A DNA stretch of 64,000 nt from Salticus scenicus (Eukaryota > Arthropoda > Arachnida > Araneae > Salticidae). The stretch lies in NCBI GenBank assembly GCA_963930645.1, contig OZ005649.1, forward strand, positions 387,677,887-387,741,886, given 5' to 3'. The notes below the pieces were generated by a model that did no database searches, was not told where the DNA came from, and worked only from the letters and a program-made list of their open reading frames with translations. Each line of letters begins with the position of its first letter. Position 1 is the stretch's first letter. The position numbers and the translations under genes were made by a program. Below are positions 22,323-34,348 of the stretch, piece after piece.

Positions 22323-23560
22323 AATTATATACACATCAGTTTGTGCATATAGATTCAATCTTATATGAAGAACACAAAACACAAAATGAAATACACTTTT
22401 AGTAATTTACAAACGTAGCTTCAATATATCCAAATACAGGGTGGCCATACTTAAACTGACAGTGTTTACAGTGTAAAATGTGGCGCTGTGTAAAAGAAAT
22501 GAGAGTTCTAAAAAACGCCAAAACAATATTGAAGTAAAATTACCTTTTATTTAGTACATTCAACAATTTAATTCATGTTCAATGTCGTAACATTTTTTAC
22601 AATAGCGAAAAAATTACATAAACAGTGATAAAGTTTCCTTATCTGCAATTTCACTTACTGAGGACTTGTTCAGTAAGTCACTTAACCGGTCAACAGATCA
22701 AACTTCCCAACTCTCGAAGTTACCGATCTACTTGAGGCGACGACTGAACAAGTCCTCAGTAAGTGAAATTGCAGATAACGAAACTTTATCACTGATTATG
22801 TAATTTTTTCGTTTTTTTAATAATTGGTACCACACTGAACTTGAATTAAATTGTTAAATGTACTAAATAAAAGGTAATTTTATATCAATATTGATTCTGC
22901 GTTTTTTAGAACTCTCATTTCTTTTACATAGCGCCACTTATTCCCCTAGCAGTGACTTTTGAAAATATTTTTTTTAATGCAATCCTTCGGCCCCCGTCTT
23001 GTTAAATCATCCTACAAAATTTGGCGCCATTCGCGCAATTAGATCACTTTACAGAACACTATAAACACTGTCAGTTTTATTATGGTCACCCTGTATTTTG
23101 GATAACCTTGTAAAATATGCTGAATGATTTACATGGCAAAAATCTGCACAAAACACGCTTTTTTCTATATGAAAATATGTTCATTTAATTTTGTTTAGGG
23201 CAGCGTACAGATGTTCGACTGTGTTTACCAGAAATGTTGCCTATAGAAGTAATGTATTTGAATTTTCTTGGAATCTCTGTACACGAACTCTTTGCCCGAT
23301 TTCAAGGAAAAGTATAATGTAGCATCTTTATATGATGCAGATGTAGAATACCGAGTTTTGTTTTCCTACTACTATTTGTTGTTGAGGTATGGTAAAAACA
23401 ATGACACATATACCCAGACAGACACACAGATCAACCAGTGAAAAGAAGATTTTCGATTTGAGGGACCTCAAAATGTGCAAACAAGAAACCGATTTCGAAA
23501 ATTTGATCCTAAAACAATACTTTCTCTGCCATATATATGGTTAAGAGAAACTAAAAAAGT
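22323..23560 (-). repeat. Family B repeat split by the 22437-23093 element
   Basis: 22323-22436 and 23094-23560 join to give a continuous family B sequence. The junction CAATATATCCAAATA | TTTTGG corresponds to the uninterrupted CCAATATAACCAAATACTTT at about 21220. The right end carries the family hairpin (ACAATACTTTCTCTGCCATA...AGAGAAACT). Confidence 0.85.
22437..23093. mobile_element. Long-hairpin DNA transposon (foldback MITE), 657 bp
   Basis: Ends are CAGGGTGGCCATAC at 22437 and its near complement ending ATGGTCACCCTG at 23093, with TA at 22435-22436 and 23094-23095. Within it, two arms of nearly 200 bp (about 22481-22675 and 22740-22935) are reverse complements. They share CAGTGATAAAGTTTCC, TTTCACTTACTGAGGACTTG and the AAAGAAATGAGAGTTCTAAA block. 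They are separated by a loop of about 65 nt that begins GTAAGTCACTTAACCGG. There is no coding region. The Tc1/mariner-like TA target and CAGGGTG ends suggest mobilisation in trans. A transcript would fold into a very long hairpin. Confidence 0.9.
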
Positions 23561-23861
23561 TAAAGTCTGAAAATTTAAAAGAATTTTTCAACAGAACTCT
23601 GAGTTTAGGACATTTTATTTAATTATGCTTAAAAGCAGTCTAATGATTTAGCTAATTAAGTATTTAAAAAATGTTTGAATATTCCTTTATCACCAGAAAC
23701 AATATTGAGTATTTTTAGTAAAATAAAATGTTTACTCTGGATATTTAAATCTGTTTTTTTTCTTTGATATAATGTTCCAGATAAAAAATCGTCCTCATGG
23801 ATGGTTTAGATATACAGAATATAATCTAGTGTGTCATCAACACGACTTTCTCTTACCCTGA

Positions 23862-25097
23862 AAATTAATACTCGAAATACAGATCGGAGATTAAAGGGTA
23901 AGATAACGAGTACTGTTATGTAAACCTACGTTAAAACAATTCAAATTAGGCTTCGAAACAGTTTTATTTGGCAAATAATTCTACGTGGGGGGGGGGGGGG
24001 GTCTATTACTCCCCTCAACCCATATTTCATTATTGTTCCGACATTTATATGGAATTAAAATCTGTTATTAAATTCAAAAGTACATTTAAAATTATTCAGA
24101 CAACTTTTACACGCAAAATTCCTTGAAACTTATCAATCTTGTACACTTATTTCTAGCAACAAACGTATAAACTTCAAAATACAGTATTTGGATCGCCTGA
24201 AATTATTTGGTTTTAATTTACGTACAATTTACGTAATTTAAGACACAGACAAAGATGAAACGTAAAAATTTTATGCGGTGTTCAAGAAGCCTCAAAACGT
24301 GTAAATATACAAAAACAAGCGATGAATATCTAGCTTAAAAAAATACATTATTTTCCATGAGGCTATGAGGAATTAATTACAATTCCTGAGCAGCTTTCTT
24401 GGACATGGTAAACTAATTTAGTAAGGTACTTCCATTAACGATAAAAAAAAATGTTATGGCTCAAATATTGGCAGCACTGTATATCTTCTGAAACGTATGT
24501 ATACATCACATGGTGCACATAAATATAATCCTATATTAATGAAACACGGCACAACCTGAAACACTTCCATCAATTTTCAAGTATTGTCGCACTATAATCT
24601 AGCTCTTTTGTGTAGCTCTGTAAACGAACTGTGAATGATTTCTATAACATATTCTGCATAAAACATATTTTGACGCATATTAAAAATATATATTCGTTTT
24701 ATTTGGTTTAGTGCATTCTATAAATGTTTAAACTCTACTTACATTTCTCCCATAGACATAATGTATTTGAATTCTCTTGGGTGTCCCGCCACTCGAAAAA
24801 TTTGCTTGATCTCAGCGAAAAGTTTAGTGTAGCAGCCTATATGATACACATTTAGAATACCAAGTTCGGACTTTCTGCTATAATTTGTTTTTGCGATATG
24901 CTGATAAAAGTCAGACACACAGACAGAAACACAAACACACAGACAGACACACACACACACAGACTAACTACTGAAAATATGATTTTTTTTAAATTCAAGG
25001 GACCTTAAAACGCATAAACATAACAAAAACTCAATTGCGAAAGTCTGACCAAAAACAATAATTTCTCTCTACCGTATGGGTAAGATAAAGTAAAATT
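23862..25097 (-). repeat. Family B repeat (reverse copy)
   Basis: It begins ACGACTTTCTCTTACCCTG, includes a run of 13-14 G at about 23988-24001 where the consensus has a shorter G-rich block, a (CACA)n/(CAGA)n run at about 24915-24962, and ends in the degraded hairpin ATAATTTCTCTCTACCGTAT with GGGTAAGATAAAGT. Confidence 0.85.
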
Positions 25098-25139
25098 TTT
25101 TCTGCATTTTTTTTTGCACTAGTTTGTCAGCTTCCGGAT

Positions 25140-25830
25140 AGCGCTAGAATTTTACTCTTGCATTTCCAATATTTTTTCTTGCAAGATTAATATAATATAC
25201 TTTTAGATTTCTATACATTGTTGTACATGAGATATCTGAATTAAATGACATCACATTTTGCATTACAATGTTTATATGTTTTAAAGTGTTTATTAAAGTG
25301 CAAACCAAACATTTCAAAGGAATTAAAAATGATACCATTATCCTTTAATTTAAATTTTATAACCATGTTATAAGTAAAATAAAAAACTTTGAATAAACAT
25401 CATAAAACGCAATAAATTTGCAGCAATTGTTTGAGGTCGAAAGAAAACACGACCTTTCGTCAGGAGAACAAAGTAGGCACGAGTTCTGCAATCAAAGCGA
25501 CAACGCACAAAACCAGTTTGAGAGAAGAGCAAAAATATATAATAGAAATGTAAATATAAATACTGGTGTGATCAGGATTATCAAATGTTTGAATAAAATA
25601 TATGACTAAAAAATATAACAAAATCTAAAAATCTGAAAAATATCGAAATTAAACGAAAGTCGAAATTATGTGAGTAATTGCCAAGAATCAGACCATAACG
25701 GAGTGGAAGAAATATCACTAACAAGATTTTCGAATTTTTAAACATGTAAAAAGCTCCGTGGATATCGAAATAGAAAATGGGAAGAGGAGACTGGAAGTAA
25801 AATTATGATAATTTTAGAAAAATCAAAACG
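25140..25830. other. Unassigned, mostly AT-rich DNA
   Basis: An open frame at 25418-25609 (+) is short and without motif. Nothing supported. Confidence 0.35.
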
Positions 25831-25836
25831 ATGACC

Positions 25837-25956
25837 ACCCAGACAGCACATCACCTCCCTAGGATATCTTCAAGATGCCTTCTGGATGAAAAGACATCCC
25901 ATAAACATCCTTAAGATGTACTGTGGATAAGTTAAGCCTAACTGTGCTGTTTGGGC
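25837..25956. repeat. Small inverted-repeat element (about 120 bp)
   Basis: Ends CCCAGACAGCACATC (25838) and AACTGTGCTGTTTGGG (to 25955) are near complements. Between them lie ATATCTTCAAGATG, CATCC and TTAAGATGT words. A relative at 38478-38586 shares both the AGCACATG / GATGTGCTGT ends and the ATATCC-AAGATGTC words, so this is a dispersed MITE-like family. Confidence 0.6.
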
Positions 25957-26106
25957 ATGAGCCCAGCAGTGTGAAGTAATGAAGAGGTTTCCAAATCTTC
26001 TACTTCCATTTTAAGAGAGTTTAGTAATAACCATTGAAACCTTTAGCAAAACTTCCCTTGTTTTCTCTGAATCAGCATTTTAGATATTTTTCTCCTCTTT
26101 TTAGGT

Positions 26107-27105
26107 ATTAAATCAATTTTTTACTTTCTTTGAACCATAGAGTCGCGAAAGTATTGTTTTAGGGTCAAATTCTCGAACGTGAATTTTTGTTATAATTACA
26201 TTTTCTGATATATCCTGAATACGAAAATCATGTTTTTAGCGAATGTTCTGTGTGTTTGTCTGTGTGTCAGTTATCAGCATATCTCAAGAAGAAATAGTAG
26301 CAGAAATTCCAAACTCGGTATTCTAAATGTGTATCATATAGGGATGCTACAGTAAGCTTTTCGTTGAGATGAAGCCAATGGTTCGTGTACAGGGACACTC
26401 AAAAGTATTCAAATACATTACGTCTACGGGGAAATTGCAGGTAAGTAGAGTTTAACATCTATAGACTGCACTAAACCAAATGAACTGAATATATATTTTT
26501 TGTAATAGAGATACACAACTGGGAAAAAAAAATTGTGTATGTAGGAGTCCCCCCTCGAGGGGAGTAAATTCTCATGATGGGTATCTTTGAAAAGAGTTCG
26601 CCAATACCTTTAAAACGCTACTGGTTGAACCATCGATCTGCGATAATTTAAAATAAAGTTATCGATTTTTTTCATTTTTAACTACATTTTTTTTTTTTTT
26701 TTTTTATGTAATACTGAGAATAAATTCAACGTTTTTTGGATATTTAGTGTTATACTAATTCTCTAATATGGAAATCGTCCGCATAATCATAAAAGATAAT
26801 TTGTTTAATAATAATTTTAATAAATTATTTTTATAAAAACAGAGTTATTTTTTAATAACCGAATTAACTTGTATATAAATGTATGTGCTGCATTAATGAA
26901 ACAGGGGGTTGAGGGGGGTGGTATCCTTCCCTCACACAAAACTAATTATCATATAAAACTCTTCTGAAGCCTAATTTGAATTGTTTAGCACAGGTTTACA
27001 TAACAGTACTCGTTATTTTACCTCTTAATCTGTAACCTGTATTTATAGTATTAAATTTCAGGGTAAGAGAAAGACGTGTGAGTGACACACCAGATTATAT
27101 CTATT
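26107..27105 (+). repeat. Family B repeat (forward copy)
   Basis: It starts with the hairpin TTTACTTTCTTTGAACCATA / GCGAAAGTATTGTTTTA and ends AGGGTAAGAGAAAGACGTGT followed by GAGTGACACACCAGATTAT. It contains TCTGTGTGTTTGTCTGTG, AAACTCGGTATTCTAAATG, GTGTACAGGGACACTC and the reverse complement of family A's ATCGATAACTTTG block (about 26590-26670). It aligns along its length with 34349-35295. Confidence 0.9.
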
Positions 27106-27329
27106 ATAAACAGATAAGTATATCTAAGCCTTATAATAACTTTATATTTATTTACATTTTTACCCAACCAAATAATTTTCATACAAAAGTTTGCACATAG
27201 TCTTTTGCTAAGTAACACATTTCGACATTAGGCGATAAGCATCATCGTTTTTTAATTAATTAATTAATTAATTTTTTATTTATCAGCTTTAAATGAGATT
27301 TTATAATATTTTTCATAGACCCTACGAAG

Positions 27330-28262
27330 TATCTAAAATAGTATCTTAAAAACATAAGCAGGTTCTAGTCGGCGAATGCATTTTATATAATGAACATTCA
27401 GCCCGTAGACAGAGCCTGCAGTAATATTGTTATGAAAATTGTCGACGGTTTAACGTCTTTAAGATATAAACAGGTTGTAGTCGAAGAACGCATTTTATTT
27501 AATAAATATTCAACTCATAGATAGATCCCGTAGTGTTATTGTTATAATTATTTTCGACATTTTAGCGTACAGAAATTAATTTTTTAAGTCAGAAACTGCT
27601 TCTAGTCGACGAATGCACTTCATTTAATGAATATTCAGCCCGTCTATAAAGTTTGCAATGATAAAAAAAGTTGTCAACATGTTAGCTTGTAGAAAGTAGT
27701 TCTTAAAGACAGAAGAAGGTTCTAGTCGGAGAATTCACTTTATTTCATTAATATTCGGTACTTCGAGAGAGCCCGTAATCATATTCTTATGAAAGTTGTT
27801 GAGATTTTTGTGCGCAGAAAGTATTTCTTAAAGATATATGCAGGTTCTGGTCGTCGAATGCACTTCATTTAATGTATATTCAGCTCGTAGATTGAGCCTG
27901 TAAAGATATCGATAAAAAACGTTGCGACATTGTAGCGTGTAGAAAATAATTCTTAAAGAAATATACAGGTTCTAGTCGAAGAATTAACTTTATTTAATGA
28001 ATATTTGGCACTTCGACAGAGCCTGTAATCACATTCTTATGAAAGTTGTTGAGATTTTTGTGCGCAGAAAGTAATTTTTAAAGATATATGCAGGTTCTAG
28101 TCGTCGAATGCACTTCATTTAATGAATATTCAGCCCGTAGATAGAGCCTGTAATAATATTGATAAAAAACTTTGACGACATTTTAGCGTGTAGAAAGTAA
28201 TTGTCTAAGAAATAAGCAGGTTCTAGTCGAAGAATGCACTTTATTTAATTAATATTTAGTAA
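27330..28262 (+). repeat. Tandem array, about 125 bp monomers in 250 bp dimers
   Basis: The word CAGGTTCTAGTCG or a close variant recurs near 27359, 27469, 27597, 27716, 27840, 27966, 28090 and 28216. In the right half the spacing alternates 124 and 126 bp, and monomers two apart are more alike (CGAAGAATTCACTTTATT versus CGAATGCACTTCATTTAATG). This gives a 250 bp higher-order unit. No coding seen. Confidence 0.9.
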
Positions 28263-28264
28263 AC

Positions 28265-29170
28265 AGTTGGGTTAATCCCTTTTTTGTGTTTTATAAATCA
28301 TTAATCAATTAACATTCTGGAAACAATCGATTGAAACGGTCATTTTTTCTACAGTAATCAAATAAACATTGTTAATATTCATTTTTTACTATTGTAACAT
28401 CATTGTATCATTTCTTTGAGTACAGTGTTTTTATAAATATCTCGTTAAAAACAGCGTTACATAAGCAATAAAAACCTCTATTAAAAAAACTTTGCTTAGT
28501 TTAATGTGAAAACACTTGACGTATTATCTTCAATAAATCTTTTGCATTAAGGACTACTTCTGTATAAAAAACACTTAAATAAAAAATATGTCGATCGTAG
28601 CTGGCATATTTAGAAAAACAAAAATATTTTCTTTTATGTCCAAACAATATGCCAAGCAAATGAAATGGACATATTATATCATCAGACGAGAAAAATTAAT
28701 GATAAAATATTGTCAAAAACAGACTGTTTTGTTCACACATTATTTCTAAAACGTAACTAAAAATGCAATTGTTCTATGCAATTTATTAATAGATAAATGA
28801 TTTATCTAGATGTCTCCTTTTGTATTTCCATTATTATTCTGTAATATATTTTAATAAAAGAAATGTGCCAGATATTTTTTCTATTTTACGCGCAGTACTT
28901 GAATAATAAGTTATTGAGTTTAATTGATGTGTAAGCAATTTTAACACTCTGAGTTTAAAATAATTAAGCCTTAAAATAAAAATATTTAGGTTGAATATGT
29001 TTTGAATAAATATTAATTGTTTTCTTTTATGTTATGATAATTTAAGATCCCTTTGCCTGTCGATCTCATTTTTATGCAAAATAAATAAGCATTGCGTTAA
29101 GATAATAAAGTTTACTCAAACTTGTATTAAAGATAGTTCAAATGTTAAATATTTTATGGTAGGGATAAAA
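28265..29170. other. AT-rich DNA, possible old dispersed repeat
   Basis: About 28600-28860 shares words with 56820-57010 and 30950-31080 (ATTATATCATC-AGAC, AAAATATTGTC/TTGCC-AAA-GCAGACT). No gene seen. Confidence 0.35.
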
Positions 29171-29173
29171 CTA

Positions 29174-30160
29174 TGCTGGGAAAAAAAAAAAAAAAAAAAA
29201 AAAAAACTCTTTTTTCGAGCCCTAATATCATTCCGGCTGATTCTTATGTAAATTGGCCTCTTAAATCCGAATATAACCCCCAATTTGCCCTATTACCCAC
29301 CGTCTTTTCGGAACATCCCCTTCTTCCCCAATTTTTATCACTCTTCGGCAAATTTATGGCCATGAATTTGATTTGGAGAATGGGAAAATTGTTAGTTTAA
29401 CTCTTAAAATTAAAAAAACATATATATAATGTATAATACGTGATAATAATAAATGATTAATAAAATATAACAAATTTAACTTATGATTTCAGGGCCAAAT
29501 CCCCTCCTAAATCTTCCCCTTGTTGCAAATGTTCATGTTATAGAATTTTCACCACTTTCTTCAGAAGATATTTAACAGTTGAAAAAATTTCTTTTCTCTA
29601 CTATAAATCAAACCGAAAAGTGGTAAAATTAGGTAGGCGAACCCAAAAATAATGCGTGTGATAGGGCAAAATGGGCGTCGTATTCGTACTCAGGAGCTCC
29701 TTTTAGATAAGAAATTGCAAAAATGGTGTTGAAGGCAATTTGCATGTCGAGCAGTGTAATTATATATATATATATGTATAACCGTATCTTAATTTGATTA
29801 CTTGGCGAATTGGCAACTTTGGCGGGTTAAGGCTCCAGACGGTGTGGAAGAAACGAAAGTACACTATCAGAGGGAGAGCTAATTATAGAAAAGGGGATGG
29901 ATTTAGGAAAACGTCAATTTACACCAAAAATTAGGGTTTAAAGATGGAACTCGCCAAAATTCGGAATCTTTCATGATTAGCTCTTGCCAATAAAAACTAA
30001 AAACTCTGCGCCACCGAATTTGAAAATTACGTGCGAGGTCGGGCGCCGACTAAGTCCGGTCATTATTGCGGGACTGATTTCAAGACCCCACCAGTCTTCA
30101 TTGCCTTAAAAGACTCGGATCCCCAGCCCTGAAATGGATTTTAAATAAAGAATTTTCCAG
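29174..30160. other. GC-richer island, unassigned
   Basis: After a poly-A at about 29179-29206, base composition is clearly less AT-rich than the surroundings in two blocks (29207-29400, 29640-30150). A plus-strand open stretch at 29207-29400 reads protein-like (PNIIPADSYVNWPLKSEYNP...) but has no recognised motif. The second block includes GGGCGCCGACTAAGTCCGG. It may be an old inserted element. Confidence 0.3.
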
Positions 30161-30164
30161 TCAG

Positions 30165-31380
30165 CCTGACTAGATTATTTACTTATGGTTCCACGATTGC
30201 AAACAAGAAATCAGGAGTATGTGAAATTACATGTATATAGATATTTAAATAGGTAGCATTTTTTTAATGTCGGCACAAAATTTAATCTTTTACGACATTT
30301 AGTGTAGTACTTCTCTGATATGAAAATCATCTGCATTCATAACGGAAAATAATTTTATAGATAATGTGTATTGGAAAATATAGATTAAATTTTTATGGTG
30401 GTCACTACTTACTAGTTTTATTTTTACTCTATCATATTTTAGGAGATATGGGAAGATTTATACCATTAAAGGATAAATTATACTTTTATTTATAGACATA
30501 CTTCTCAATAAAACTGCAATCCGCCTATTTAAGATGCAAGTACATATATTTACATGTATATCATCCTCTAGATACTCAGAAATGTAAATTTGGATGCCAC
30601 AATTTTTATACAATATTCTTTTATTAAGTAGTGATCAACTATTAGTGAAGACTAAAATTACTGTACAAAAATAGCGTACAAATTTCCCATAATGAGAATC
30701 CTGGGGTAAAAATATTTCAAAAAACTTTCACAAAAATTGTTTATATTCGAATATCTTTTATATTCTTAATTTCTGACTGAAGTAAATGAATATAATAGCA
30801 ATACAATTACATTTAAACATCAAAGATTTTTTTCTAGGTTATTTATTTTAGTCTGTTTCTATCTCTTTAAAAGAATAACCCTCGTAATTTATGGATTGTG
30901 TCACATTGTTTACCTCATCTCAAAAATTACGGTTATTGTCTTCTGCTATAACAAGATACAGCCATGATGAAAAATGATGCAATTACATTACCAACCAAAG
31001 GAGATCTGATGATAAATTGTTAACGCCAAATGCAGACTTCTAACACATTTACTGCCGCTTACATTTTCATAGAATGACGAGTCAAGTACCGAAGAAATAA
31101 TAAATAAATTATAATTAGACTAAACAACTTAAGAAAATCCCACACTTAAGATGAAGGAAAGTTTATTTATGAGGTTTATTTTTGGGTTTGTTAAACTTGC
31201 TTTCATTAAATACATATATTAGTTTTTAATACAATCTTTATATTTGATGCAGTTTTCTACTAAGAAAAATTATGCTGCGAATTATATCTTAAAATGTATT
31301 TAAAAAATTTTAATAGTAAATTATTTTTAATTTAATAATATCAATATTTTGATAAAAGCATATTAATTTTTATAATAAAG
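30165..31380. other. AT-rich DNA, nothing recognised
   Basis: No coding, RNA or mobile-element signature I can support. Confidence 0.4.

Positions 31381-31413
<33 letters not shown>
31381..31413. repeat. (TA)n microsatellite
   Basis: About 15 TA repeats directly precede the foldback element at 31416. Confidence 0.9.
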
Positions 31414-31415
<2 letters not shown>

Positions 31416-31420
<5 letters not shown>

Positions 31421-31810
31421 TTTCAATTATGATAAATGACGATATGAAAGTGGAATGTAATAAACAAGAAAAATGATTTAAAAATGTTAGTAAACAAGAA
31501 AATTAGTTAAAGTTAAACACCATTCAAGCCAAAAAATTAAATTATGCTGTGCTTTCCTCTTCAGCAGGTGGTAACACAGCTATTAATAACTATGTAGTGT
31601 ATAGCTGTATAGTGAATAGTGTGTATAGTGTGTAGTGAATAGCTGTGTTTCCACCTGCTGAAGAAGAGAGCACAGCATAATTTAATTTTTTGGCTTGAAT
31701 AGTGTTTAACTTTAACTAATTTTCTTGTTTATTAACATTGTTAAATAATTTTTCTTGTTGTTTATTACATTCCACTTTCATACCATCACTTATCATAATT
31801 GAAATATATT
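31416..31810. mobile_element. Foldback element, 395 bp near-perfect palindrome
   Basis: The left arm (about 31416-31592) and right arm (about 31633-31810) are reverse complements along about 175 bp with few mismatches. Shared blocks include ATGAAAGTGGAATGTAATAA, AAAATTAGTTAAAGTTAAAC, TCAAGCCAAAAAATTAAATT and TTCAGCAGGTGG. The loop of about 40 nt is made of TAGTGTATAG-like repeats. No coding is present. Class is uncertain: no clear target duplication is visible because the left flank is a TA microsatellite. A transcript from either strand would form a long double-stranded hairpin. Confidence 0.85.
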
Positions 31811-31814
31811 ATTG

Positions 31815-32439
31815 TTTTGTATATCATTTAGTGGGGTTGGGGACAAAATCTCGCGTGGACAAAATATCGCCTACATAAATGAAGGGAAAACATAAAGGAG
31901 TTTGTAATTATTAATAATATTGTATAAAATTTCATGACAACACATACCTTAGAGCATTGGCATACACACAAACCCACCACAAAAATTGTTATAAATTTTG
32001 CTTAAAAGATCTTAAAGTCTGTTTATTAGCTTTTTTTAAAGATTAGTCATAAAGAATTTAATCGTGCTTATCTGGTTTAAAATTTTTAATTAAGATTTGT
32101 GAACAGTGTTCAGCTTTGATGTCAGCAGTAATGTACAATATTTCAAAAATGTATTTTGAATGGTGAAAAGCAAATGATCAAATAACTTAAAATTAAATAT
32201 AGATAAAATAATAAAATTCCATTCTATAATGTATTTATTTATTTATTTCAATTAATTAATTTTTAAGGTCGGTGCCCTTCACTAGAGATCACACGGGAGA
32301 GAAAAGCAAATTTTCAAATATATCATATTTTTTCGACACGATATTTTGTCCCGCGATATTATGTCCGGAAACCAATTTAGTGCTGCTTTTAGCGACTTTT
32401 TTACACAAATTAATATTTGTCATTTATATTGAATTGAAT

Positions 32440-32483
<44 letters not shown>

Positions 32484-32828
32484 TTCTAATTTTTTTTTTT
32501 TTTTTTATTTATCAAGTGAAAAATATGCTTTTTACATTCTTTTAATATATACAATATTTATATATTTATATATTATGAATATTGCTTTAATTTATATTAA
32601 TTCAAAAGTCTTCATATGCAAACTACAAGCATAATAACTGTTATAAATTATAATAAAAAGAATTACACTTAATTTGATTTAATAAATAATGCTTTAAAAA
32701 CATGAAAAATATTTAAACAATTTATTGTTTTCTTTTTTAAATTTAATTTTTTTTCCCCACGAGATGGCATTCATCTTCTAGCATATGAATAAATTATGTT
32801 TGTTATAACATTACAATTGCATATTGAA
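31815..32828. other. AT-rich DNA with (TA)n at 32442-32481
   Basis: No gene supported. The 120-codon frame at 32272-32634 is driven by the TA and T tracts. Confidence 0.5.
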
Positions 32829-32830
32829 AA

Positions 32831-33503
32831 TCTATATAATATTTCTCTAACGTGGAGCAGTTTCAATTTGTTTTTGTCAAAACGATACGATACGCGAGGA
32901 TAAAAAAAAAATATTTATACATTAACAATATTTGTTCACGAGGTCTTAGCTCAATGGACTAATAAGAAAAAATGACGACATTTGTCTGATGAGACAATTT
33001 TACGAAAAACATGTATTTTTTACAGTTTTTTCTTCAGAATCTTTGCAAGCGTCATTTTAAACCTAACAATATTCTAAAGATATATACATAATTTAAACTT
33101 TTGTGTTATAATTTGACTAAAAAACCCAGTCATAGAAAATATAATCAAAATAGGAATTATTTTATTTTTTCATTTAATATATATATATATACCAAAATTA
33201 ATAATAAGTCATTTCCAACATGACGACAAAAATTTAAAAAAGCGTCGTGGGAGACCTATATTAAAATTTTACTGCCTGTGGAAGTATGAAAATTGGGTCG
33301 TGAACCATGAATTTTATTTGAAAACCTTTCTGTAAATTATTTTGGTTTCACTATTGTACAATATTAATTTTGTTTTATTAATAATTTCGCTTCTGTTAAA
33401 TTAAAATTTTAATTAGGTGGTGAAATTGGTATAATATTTATGAGTTTCAAATTTTAAAGGTAAATAAGAAAAGAAATGCGAATATTTCGCACGGGTTTGC
33501 TAG
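32831..33503 (+). mobile_element. Non-autonomous Helitron, copy 2 (673 bp)
   Basis: It starts TCTATATAATATTTCTCTAA after GAAAA and ends TTCGCACGGGTTTGCTAG before T. A 3' hairpin GCGAA-TAT-TTCGC sits 9 nt before the CTAG. It is homologous end to end with 10496-11181 in the same orientation, confirming both boundaries. There is no protein-coding region. Confidence 0.88.
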
Positions 33504-33509
33504 TATTTA

Positions 33510-33779
33510 TAATTATATTTAATTTAATATTGTTATATATAATATTATTTAAAATTACCTTATAACTATTATATAAATAATTTGTCTTTTTAAACATAAT
33601 ACTAGTCTTGTGTAATTATTATTTATTATATAATAGTTATTAACTATATTAACTATTTTTTATTATAATATCTAGCAGTCTATTATCTTACAACTCAACA
33701 TTCACCTTGTGTTTCAAACTGTTCAAAAATCAATAATCATTTTTACTCCTCTTTAATGTCTATAATTGAAAATTTATTT

Positions 33780-33811
<32 letters not shown>

Positions 33812-34180
33812 TGCGATGTCTCTCTGTTCCTTTATTGGTAACTACTTTTGTTTTGCTCTTATTGTAGATTTTACTAAGGTGTCGGGCAATATTTTGGATT
33901 TTTAATCCATTGCTTTGTTATCAAAAACATCTTAGTATTTTTCCTTTTTTCAATAATTTGACCCGAAGAACGATGTTTTAAGAGGAAATATATTTCAAAT
34001 TATTTCTCTTATTTTATTAATTACTTTCGATTAAAATTCATTTTTTATAATATTTATGTTTGATTTATTTGAATTTGTCTTTGTATGAATATATTTTTTC
34101 ATATCTCTTTATTTTTTTATTTTTATTTTCGGGGTATGATGGCATATGTTTTCCTGCATGTAACAATCATTGTAACGATA
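33510..34180. other. AT-rich DNA, (CA)n(TA)n at about 33781-33811
   Basis: Nothing else recognised. Confidence 0.4.
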
Positions 34181-34184
34181 TATA

Positions 34185-34346
34185 CAGTCGGCAGCATTAT
34201 TCGAACGCTAGCAATAATCTCTATATAAAAAAAAAGTACACTTAATACTGTTTTGTTAAATAAATCCTTGTAGAATCACATTCTTAGACTGAGAACATTA
34301 CTCAACAAAGATTTATTTAACAAAGTTTTTTTAAGTGTATATTTTT
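34185..34346 (+). mobile_element. CAGTCGG-type MITE, truncated at right
   Basis: It starts TACAGTCGGCAGCATTATTC and carries ATACTGTTTTGTTAAATAAA with the hairpin partner AAAGATTTATTTAAC. It is homologous to 37527-37733 and 43874-43990. The right terminal repeat is missing and family B starts at 34349, so one insertion event removed or replaced it. Confidence 0.75.
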
Positions 34347-34348
34347 AC

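Noticed and set aside
32272..32634. 120-codon plus-strand frame
   Set aside because: It is produced by (TA)n and poly-T translated as Ile-Tyr and Phe runs. No motif.
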